A stretch of DNA of 64,000 bases from an uncultured Schlesneria sp. (lineage in GTDB: Bacteria; Planctomycetota; Planctomycetia; Planctomycetales; Planctomycetaceae): positions 119,229-183,228 of the forward strand of contig CAIULL010000113.1 of assembly GCA_903899985.1 (NCBI GenBank). The letters are read 5' to 3'. A program made the position numbers and the translations under genes. Position 1 is the stretch's first letter. Each line of letters opens with the position of its first letter. The notes under the pieces were generated by a model. The model worked only from the letters and a program-made list of their open reading frames with translations. It was not told the origin of the DNA and did no database searches. This document shows positions 45,752 to 53,900 of this stretch, one piece after another.

Positions 45752-46678
45752 TCAGTGCAGCTCAGGGCGAAGATAGATAAAGCTTTTACCCAACCGACCA
45801 CCGTAGTTACCCGCCGAAATCTTGATCAGGCCCGGTGTGTCGACTGTGGCGGCGATGACCGCCTGTGTTCCAGCGGAGACTGTCGCCAGATCCCGTCCGT
45901 TAATGATGATTTCCATAATCGAATGGATTCCATCGGGTACCTGAGACTGTTCGCCCAGCTTTTCACGCAACGTCGGGCAGAATGGATGATTTGTGCTGGC
46001 GAAGAGGAACGAATAGGCGCTACCTGCCTTGGAGCCACTTGCCGCAACACCGCCAGGGAATGGGGCGATCGTACCCGGGACGTTCGCAAGTGCCGCGACA
46101 CCACGCTCAGCCGCCGCCAATGAGGCATCGACGGATTCTGCAAAAAACCACAGGTTCCCACCCATCACTCCATCGGCGAATCCAAACCGCCGATCGATGA
46201 CAAATTCCCCTCCCATGATCGGTAAGACCCACATCTTGCGGCCGTAACGCTGATCTCGAAACTGATGGCCGTCGCCGAACAGAGCGATTTTGCGGCCCAA
46301 TTTGAAGTAGGGGTCTGTCTCCAGCAGGTTAAAACACGAGGCCGTGGGACATGTCAGCACATTTTGGCTCAGCCGATGCAGCAGCACCTTTTCCAGAAGT
46401 TTCTCACGATCTTTTTTGAAACGAGGAACATGAAATTGAACGATCGCACCCGGGCGACCATCGGGGGTCGCAAACGATTCGTCCCCGCCAGGTCCCACAT
46501 ACCGGTCAACACCCGCTTCGCATTCACAAAAGATGCTGCTGGAAGCATGTCCCGTGGCTGCGTTACAGGCATGATCCAGCCAGACTCGATCCCTGGCGGT
46601 GATCAGAACTTCCGCATAGATACTGCGAAATCCCTCGGCGTAAGTATCTTCGACAAAGGCACGATGCGTAGTAGTCAC
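45752..46678 (-). CDS. fhcD: Formylmethanofuran--tetrahydromethanopterin N-formyltransferase
   Basis: Transfers the formyl group between tetrahydromethanopterin and methanofuran, a step of the H4MPT-linked C1 oxidation route (Ftr in archaea, FhcD in bacteria). 308 aa, close to the archaeal 297. Family blocks seen: FVEDTYAEGFRSIYAEVLITA, CEAGVDRYVGPGGDESFATPDGRPGAIVQFH, ALFGDGHQFRD, RRFGFADGVMGGNLWFF and the C-terminal NYGGRLGKSFIYLRPEL. The start is GTG 46678. It lies 32 nt after the cyclo-ligase gene. The FhcABC partners and mch are outside the window. Confidence 0.95.
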   Translation of the reverse strand: MTTTHRAFVEDTYAEGFRSIYAEVLITARDRVWLDHACNAATGHASSSIFCECEAGVDRYVGPGGDESFATPDGRPGAIVQFHVPRFKKDREKLLEKVLLHRLSQNVLTCPTASCFNLLETDPYFKLGRKIALFGDGHQFRDQRYGRKMWVLPIMGGEFVIDRRFGFADGVMGGNLWFFAESVDASLAAAERGVAALANVPGTIAPFPGGVAASGSKAGSAYSFLFASTNHPFCPTLREKLGEQSQVPDGIHSIMEIIINGRDLATVSAGTQAVIAATVDTPGLIKISAGNYGGRLGKSFIYLRPELH

Positions 46679-46710
46679 TTGAGAAACCCGGGAAATAGAG
46701 TGATCGCGAT

Positions 46711-47319
46711 TTACTTTCGACCAAGACCGTTGTAGCTGGCCTTTTCCGTCACGACCTTGTCCATAAAGACGTCGTGATCCTGCATCGGAATTTCGTCAAA
46801 CAACTGACATTCAAACGCCAGGGCCACAAGCGGAGTATCGGGCCGTGCATGTTCCAGCAACTTGTCATAATATCCTTTACCATGCCCCGTTCGACCGCCG
46901 CGTCGGTCAAAGGCAACGCCCGGTACGATGATCAAATCGATCTCTTTGACGTCCACTTTTTTCGCAGCGACCGTTCGAAGCTCGTCCTTCGGCTCCAGAA
47001 TCTTGTACATGCCGACGGCCAGTTCGTCATAATTCTCAAGATGGAACAGCTCCAGCTCGCCATCCACACAGTACGGAACGACAATTTTTTTGCCGCTGGA
47101 CAAGGCATTGACCAGGTCGTTTCTCGTGCGGACTTCGCTCCGAACATCGATGTAAAACAAGACGGTCTTGGCCTGATGATATTCTGGCAGCGTCATGCAA
47201 CGTGCCACAATTTCACGGCTGATTTCGTCTTTGTTTTCTTGTGCGTTTCGGTTGGCGTGGGCCTGTTCACGAATCTGCTGTTTCCGGGATGACAAGACAT
47301 CGGCTGGTTCGGTGGTCAT
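46711..47319 (-). CDS. 5-formyltetrahydrofolate cyclo-ligase
   Basis: ATP-dependent enzyme that turns 5-formyl-THF into 5,10-methenyl-THF, 202 aa. Seen: RKQQIREQAHANRNA basic N-terminus, VLFYIDVRSEVRTRNDLVNALSSGKKIVVPYC, and the nucleotide/folate loop VPGVAFDRRGGRTGHGKGYYDKLLE. ATG 47319 is used, with AAGGAG about 12 nt upstream. The track's N-terminal 99 residues are antisense to the UvrA-like gene. It precedes fhcD in a two-gene operon, which links it to C1 metabolism and raises the question whether it also meets formyl-H4MPT. Confidence 0.92.
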   Translation of the reverse strand: MTTEPADVLSSRKQQIREQAHANRNAQENKDEISREIVARCMTLPEYHQAKTVLFYIDVRSEVRTRNDLVNALSSGKKIVVPYCVDGELELFHLENYDELAVGMYKILEPKDELRTVAAKKVDVKEIDLIIVPGVAFDRRGGRTGHGKGYYDKLLEHARPDTPLVALAFECQLFDEIPMQDHDVFMDKVVTEKASYNGLGRK

Positions 47320-47436
47320 CGGTCTTATATGCTCCTTGTGAAAGACAATCGACGAAGACACAGGATAACAAGGAATCAGCGTACTACCAATCGACCGAGA
47401 CCGATTTGAAAGTTCGCCAGAAAATCGAAAGTCGGC

Positions 47437-49968
47437 ATGCCGAAAGTGATCCGCGACATCTTCTGTGATCCGCGTCCCGCCATACGGATCGTCGGGGCAC
47501 GCACACACAATCTTCAAGCGATCGATGTCGAAATTCCCATCGGTCAACTGACGGTCATTACAGGCGTCAGTGGCAGTGGAAAAAGTTCCTTCGCCTTCAA
47601 AACAATCTTTGCTCACGGGCAGTGGCGTTATCTGTCGTCTGTTTCAGCCCAGTCGCGCGAATTGCTGCAGGAGGTTGAACGCCCCGACGTCGATGTGATT
47701 GATGGATTGCCTCCGGTCCTGTGTGTTGAGCAGCAGACTTCTGGCGCACGAAAACGCTCGTCGGTAGCCACCATCTCGGACATTTATGATTATTTGCGAC
47801 TGCTCTTCGCCAGAATTGGACGACTTTATTGCCCGGCATGCCACGAGCCGGTCACAGCTCAATCTCGCTCTGATATCGTCAGCCAGGCATTGCAAAGTCA
47901 CGACGGGCAGAAAGTGATCGTGCTGGCGCCGATTGTTCGAGGTCGAGCCGGTCAGCAAGGCAGTGTCTTTGCCCAGATCGTCAAGGATGGTTTTGTACGA
48001 GCCCGCGTCGATGGTGAATTGGTTGACGCGGCTGCTCCCCCCGAACTGGTCAAGTCGAAGCCGCATGATATTGACGTTGTGGTTGACCGATTGATCATGA
48101 AACCCGGAGTTCGCCCGAGACTGGAAGAATCAGTTGATCTCGCTCTGCAACTGGGCCATGGACAATGCGTCCTTAGTCACGAGACTCCCGGCGGGTGGCA
48201 AGACCGTCTTTACAACAGCCAGCTCTCCTGCGCGACGTGCGGGACAAGCTTTCCCATGCTCGAACCTCGATCGTTCAGCTTTAACAGTGCCGTAGGTGCT
48301 TGCGAAACGTGTCAGGGACTGGGAGTTGTTACCGAATCGGACGAATCATCAAAAGTCTGTCCGTCATGCGAAGGGACTCGACTGGGGCCGATTGCACGAG
48401 CGGTTCAAATCGACGGCACGAGCATCACACAATTCTGTGCCATGACTCCCAGCGAAGCGGAGCAATGTGCTTTAAAGTGGGGCGCGCTGAGCACGCCCTC
48501 CTTAAACAATGCTGATTTTGATGAACATCGTCGATCGGCCTTCCAGCACCTATTGCCAGAAATTACCAGTCGTTTGAGATCACTCACCGAGATTGGTCTC
48601 GATTATCTGACCCTCAACCGCAGTGGCGACACCCTTTCCGCAGGTGAGCTTCAGCGGACGCGACTGGCCGCATGCCTGGGAAGCCCGCTCAGCGGTGTCT
48701 GTTACATCCTGGACGAACCGACTGCAGGACTGCATGCCTGTGACACTGAAAGACTGCTGAAATCATTGGTTCGCTTGCGTGATGAAGGGAATACAGTCCT
48801 GCTGGTCGAGCATGATCTTGATGTCATCCGCGCTGCAGATCATGTGATTGACCTGGGGCCTGGAGCCGGAACGCTCGGCGGACGGGTGATCGCCGCAGGA
48901 ACCCCTGAAGAACTTGCGAGTAACCCCGCTTCGGTCACAGGACCGTTTTTGACAAAGCAAGACCAACATCGTGTGGAGCAAACGGCAGAAATGGAATCCA
49001 CGTCAGTGGCAAACAATCTGCCTGCTGCGAACTTGATTCGCCTTACCGGTGCGACCCTGCATCGCCTGAAAAATGTCACAATTGAGATTCCGTTGAACCG
49101 GATTGTCTGTGTGACAGGTGTCAGCGGTTCGGGAAAATCTTCGCTCGTCATGCAGACACTGGTTCCAGCGATCCGGCATGCCCTTGGCGAGAAAATCGCG
49201 TGCGGGGGGCCGTTTCAAGAATTGACGGGAACCGAACACCTGTCGCGAGTGGTTCGAGTCGATCAAACTCCCCTCAGTCGTTCAGCGATCTCGACGCCGG
49301 CCACGTATTCAGGTCTATGGGACGAGATTCGGAAAGTGTTCGCCAAGACGAAAGAATCACGGCTGCGCGGTTTCACACCTCGTCAATTCAGCCTGCACGT
49401 TCCCGAAGCGAGATGTGCTCGTTGCCGTGGACGAGGGCAACTTCCCGTTGAAGAACAGCGATTTGCTGACTGGCAGATCCGTTGCCCGGACTGCGACGGT
49501 CGGCGATTCTCAACCACGACCCTATCGGTCAGATATCGAGGCCAGTCTGTCGCCGATGTCTTGAACATGAGTTTGACTGATGCGGCGGTCTTTTTTGAAA
49601 ACTTCCCACGTCTTGAGCGGCCCTTGAATGTCTTCTGTGATCTGGGCCTGGGCTATCTGAAGCTCGGGCAATCGGCCGCAACCCTGTCGGGTGGAGAAGC
49701 ACAACGCGTGAAACTGGGTACCGAACTCGCCAAATCCACGGAAGCTGACCGTTCAACGTTATTCGTTCTGGACGAACCAACAGCCGGCCTGCACATGGCC
49801 GACGTTCAGCAACTTGTGGGTGTGTTACGGAAACTGGTCACGGCAGGCCACTCGATGCTGATCATTGAACACAACTCCGAATTGATCGCAGCCGCCGACT
49901 GGCGAATCGAAGTCGGGCCCGGTGCCGGCCCGGATGGTGGTCAAATCACATACGCTGGCCCGCCATAA
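47437..49968 (+). CDS. UvrA-like excinuclease subunit paralog
   Basis: 843 aa, about 100 shorter than standard UvrA. Two ABC halves: Walker A GVSGSGKS at 43-50 and 561-568, signatures LSAGELQR (about 400, degenerate) and LSGGEAQR (about 750, canonical), each followed by Walker B DEPTAGLH. Zinc-finger cysteines are present (CPACH, CATC, CETC, CPSC, CARCRGRG, CPDCDG). The UvrB-binding region is recognisable (ATISDIYDYLRLLFARIG ... IVKDGFVRARVDGE). The insertion between CETC and CPSC is much shorter than in canonical UvrA. It may recognise particular damage or act in drug resistance; a canonical uvrA probably lies elsewhere. Confidence 0.9.
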   Translation: MPKVIRDIFCDPRPAIRIVGARTHNLQAIDVEIPIGQLTVITGVSGSGKSSFAFKTIFAHGQWRYLSSVSAQSRELLQEVERPDVDVIDGLPPVLCVEQQTSGARKRSSVATISDIYDYLRLLFARIGRLYCPACHEPVTAQSRSDIVSQALQSHDGQKVIVLAPIVRGRAGQQGSVFAQIVKDGFVRARVDGELVDAAAPPELVKSKPHDIDVVVDRLIMKPGVRPRLEESVDLALQLGHGQCVLSHETPGGWQDRLYNSQLSCATCGTSFPMLEPRSFSFNSAVGACETCQGLGVVTESDESSKVCPSCEGTRLGPIARAVQIDGTSITQFCAMTPSEAEQCALKWGALSTPSLNNADFDEHRRSAFQHLLPEITSRLRSLTEIGLDYLTLNRSGDTLSAGELQRTRLAACLGSPLSGVCYILDEPTAGLHACDTERLLKSLVRLRDEGNTVLLVEHDLDVIRAADHVIDLGPGAGTLGGRVIAAGTPEELASNPASVTGPFLTKQDQHRVEQTAEMESTSVANNLPAANLIRLTGATLHRLKNVTIEIPLNRIVCVTGVSGSGKSSLVMQTLVPAIRHALGEKIACGGPFQELTGTEHLSRVVRVDQTPLSRSAISTPATYSGLWDEIRKVFAKTKESRLRGFTPRQFSLHVPEARCARCRGRGQLPVEEQRFADWQIRCPDCDGRRFSTTTLSVRYRGQSVADVLNMSLTDAAVFFENFPRLERPLNVFCDLGLGYLKLGQSAATLSGGEAQRVKLGTELAKSTEADRSTLFVLDEPTAGLHMADVQQLVGVLRKLVTAGHSMLIIEHNSELIAAADWRIEVGPGAGPDGGQITYAGPP

Positions 49969-50960
49969 ATGTTTCTGGCAGCACATCAGGAAATCAAATA
50001 GTTCAGGTGCCTGAAGCACAGCCGCCCGAATATTTTTGCCAATAATCCATGATTTTCGAAACTTCTTCTTGACGCGAGTCCGCGTCGAACTTCAATTTCT
50101 ATCAGGCGAAAACGGTACGTTGATTATGTTGAAAAATGCAATCATTTTTCTGAACCGACGGTCCCTGATTTCATAAAGAAGAATTACGATCTTTTTGCGC
50201 CGTCACTCAACAGAATTACAAAGGCTTACCTGAACATTTGAAAAATGCTGACTTTTTAACGTCATTACAGAACCGTGGTTTTGAACTGGGATCCTTTAAT
50301 TTCCTTGTTTGGCGCGAAGATGTTGCATCGCCAGGAGCTCTTACCCCGTCCCGCCACGCGAAGTCGAATGTGCAAATACCTGTTTTTACGCGGGTTACCT
50401 CGTGAGTAATTCGCTGCGCGAGAATTCGATCAGAAGACAAAACGATCTCACGCGAAAGCGCGACGCCGCACAGGGAAGAATTCAATTGTTTTTTCTTCTG
50501 CGCGCCGTCGCTTAAGACCACATTTCATACGTTCACAAACGCGAATCGTTCACGTGTCAATTTACAGATCAAATACGCCGAAATCGAATTGACCCAAAGC
50601 ATTCAAACTTGGGTATTTCTGTCATGACGGCCTCGCCCCATCGATCGATTGCGGGCGAGACCTGGGCCAGGTGATTCTTGGTGAAGAATGTTTATTCTTT
50701 CCTCAGACGATTTGCCGGACTTCCGGTTGATTGAATTGCGGATCGGCGAACTTGTGTTGGAATGACGATTGAGTCTTTTTCAATTGATCCGGCTGCCGGG
50801 TAAGATGCGTTCCGCCGTCAGGTTTTGTCGAATGGCCGTTTGGCATAGACGTCATGTTGTGCTGCCCGGGCTGAAACCCGGGCTACGGAATTGATTTGCG
50901 ATTGATTTTCAATAGCCGATGTCATTGAAGTGAAAACACATTGTTGGCGGAGTCGTTCGG
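49969..50960. other. Long intergenic region upstream of the ceramidase-PVC fusion
   Basis: About 990 bases without a supported gene. ORFs on both strands near 50216-50521 (101 and 68 aa) share the same DNA and match nothing I know. The only clear structure is the CCCGGG hairpin at 50864-50883. The promoter of the downstream fusion gene should lie near the right end. Confidence 0.5.
50864..50883. repeat. GC-rich hairpin upstream of the fusion gene
   Basis: GCCCGGG-CTGAAA-CCCGGGC, a 7-bp perfect stem followed by TACGG. It resembles a dispersed intergenic palindrome and lacks a T-run. Confidence 0.55.
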
Positions 50961-53900
50961 ATGATTCGAGTACTTCTTGCTCTTATGATCGTGGCAGTGG
51001 CCTTTTCCTCACAGTTGCCGCAGGTTCTGGCTGGTGAGGGACACACCGTGTATTCCGTGGGTGTCGCTCAAGTCGACATCACTCCTGATTACCCGGTCAG
51101 GTTGTCGGGATTTGGATTTCGGCGGACCGAGTCTGAAGGGGTGACTCAACCGATCTGGGCGAAGGCCCTGGCCATTTCGCTGGATACGGCCAGCCCGCCC
51201 GTCGTCCTGATCACGGTCGATAATCTGGGAATCCCGGCAGCGATGTTCGATGAAATTGCGAAGCGATTGGCAAATCAGGCGGGCCTGGAACGTTCGCGAC
51301 TCGCCATCAATTCATCACATACCCATACCGCTCCCATGCTGCGAGGTGTGGCACCGACCCTGTTCAGCGGGCCGATTCCCGACGAACACTGGCAGCGAAT
51401 CGACCGCTATACTTCGGAACTGACGGATAAACTGACCTCCGTGGCACTCGCCGCATTAAATGATCGGGCACCGGCGCGTTTGAGCTGGGGTATCGGGTCG
51501 GTCAAGTTCGCGATCAATCGACGGACAAAGGGAGGCCCGGTCGATCATGATCTTCCATTACTGGTTGTCAAACAAATTGACGGGGCGATCCGGGCGATCT
51601 ACCTGAATTACGCCTGCCATTGCGTGACGCTGTCGAACAACAAAATCAGCGGGGACTGGGCCGGGTATGCCCAGGACCTGATTCAACGGGATTTCCCTAA
51701 AGCCATCGCGCTGGTCTCGATCGGCTGTGGTGCCGATCAAAATCCCTCGTCGGGTGTTACAGGAGACAAATCGGATGTGGCATTACAACAGGGAGCCGAA
51801 ATCGCTGCTGAAGTGAAACGAATGCTTGGCGGATTCCTCGCCCCGGTTCAGGGGGCGATCACAAGCAGCCTGAAGCCGATCACTCTCGATTTCGCTGACC
51901 ATCCTTCGCAAGCCGAATGGGAAGAAAAAGCAAAGAAGAACGACGCGGCGGGGTATCACGCCCGAGTCCAGCTCGAACGACTGGCTCGTGGTGAGTCGCT
52001 TCAGAAGACATTGAACTATCCAATTTCAACCTGGTCGTTCGGCGATTCTCTGGCGATGGTCTTTCTGCCGGGCGAGGTGGTTGTTGATTATTCGCGCCGA
52101 CTGAAGCGCGAACTGGATGGAGGTCGACTTTGGATCACTGCGTATGCCAACGATTCACCCTGCTATATCCCTTCGGAGAGAGTCCTCAAGGAAGGGGGCT
52201 ACGAGGCTTTAACCGCCATGTATTACTACGATCGCCCCGGTGCATTTAAAACAGGACTGGAAGACCAGATTATTCGCACGGTGCACGAGTCGCTCGATGC
52301 AAAGTTTGCAGCTGCGTTCGATTCCAAAAAGACCTCGGGAACCCTGCCAAAATCGCCGCAGCAATCTCTCGCCTTGCTACAGACGACACCCAATCTGAAG
52401 GTCGACCTGGTTTGTGCCGAGCCGTTAATTGCCGACCCTGTCGCAATCGATTTCGGTCGTGATGGCAGCCTGTGGGTCGCCGAGATGCACGATTATCCCG
52501 ATGGGCTGCCACGGAGTGAATCTGTCACAACTGAGCAACTCAATCCCGAGGCACCCGTTCCGGGGGGACGCATACGGCTCGTACGAGATGCAGATGGGGA
52601 CGGACAATTTGATCGATCGACAATTTTTCTCGACAACATCCCGATGCCGACCGGCGTGACGGTCTGGAAAACCGGTGTTCTCATTTGTGCGGCACCAGAC
52701 CTTCTGTTTGCGGAGGATACGGACGGAGATGACAAAGCGGATGTCGTGAAAAAGCTGTTTACTGGTTTCGGTACAATGAACAGTCAGGCGCGACTGAACA
52801 GCCTTTGTGATGGCATGGATGGCTGGGTTTACGGTTCTTGTGGGCTATTCGGCGGGACAATCACCAACTTTCACGGAACGAAATACGAACTTGGTCATCG
52901 CGACTTCCGGATCAAGCCTGACACTGGTGAAATCGAAGCGGCAACCGGCAGGACTCAACAGGGTCGTGTTCGCGACGGCTACGGAAACTGGTTCGGCTGC
53001 GATAACACAAATCTTGCCTTCCATTATCCGCTTTACGAACACTACTTGAGGCGAAACCCGCATGTCGTATCGCCAGCGAGCCGGGTCTATCTCGCTCGCA
53101 CGGCCGACGCCGCTCGACTTTATCCCGCCAAGTCTGACGCTCAGCGATTTGCACTCAGCGGACCTCCCGGCACGGTGACTGCGGCATGCGGTATCGGCGT
53201 CTACCGGGACGCCGCGCTCGGCCCCGGTTATCAGGACAATCTTTTCGTTTGTGAACCAGTGAATTTACTGGTTCACCGCATGACATTGAAACCAGAAGGA
53301 AGCTCGTTTATTGCCGAGCGACCAGCGAATGAAGCTGAGACCGAGTTTCTGCGGTCGACCGACGGCTGGTTCCGTCCGGTTCAAGCGTTGACGGGACCGG
53401 ATGGCAATCTGTGGGTCGTCGACATGTACCGATTCATTATCGAGAACCCAAGGTGGATACCAGAAGCGGAGTTGGCTCCCCTCGACATTCATGCTGGAAG
53501 CAAACTCGGTCGGATTTATCGAGTGAAAAATGCCACAGACAGCCGTCCCCCTGTGACTCGTGTCGCCGTGGTGAGTCGCGGAGAGGGGCCGGAACAACAA
53601 GGTGCTGACAAATTCTCTGTCTATCAGGACCTGGAGATCCAGCGATTGGAATCGATGGCCAAATCTGCGGCCAGCTCCATTCCCAGATCGACGCAAGATG
53701 CATGGCGCAAGGCATCGATCGAAACCGAGCGAATGATCGGCTATCGAAAACTGGCGGCCACCGGCCTGTTGGATACAGACGACATTCGCCACGCTTTGGC
53801 CGACCGGGATCCTCGAATCCGATCCTTCGGGATCAGACTGGCCGAGCGATCTTCGGCGAAAATTCTTCTTCTGGACACAATCATATTTTTGGCGACGGAC

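Noticed and set aside
47320-47616. N-terminal 99 residues of the 301-aa cyclo-ligase ORF
   Set aside because: Antisense to the UvrA-like gene; family length fits a start at 47319.
50216-50521. Overlapping ORFs on both strands in the 1-kb gap (101 and 68 aa)
   Set aside because: Share the same DNA, lack ribosome sites and match no known family.
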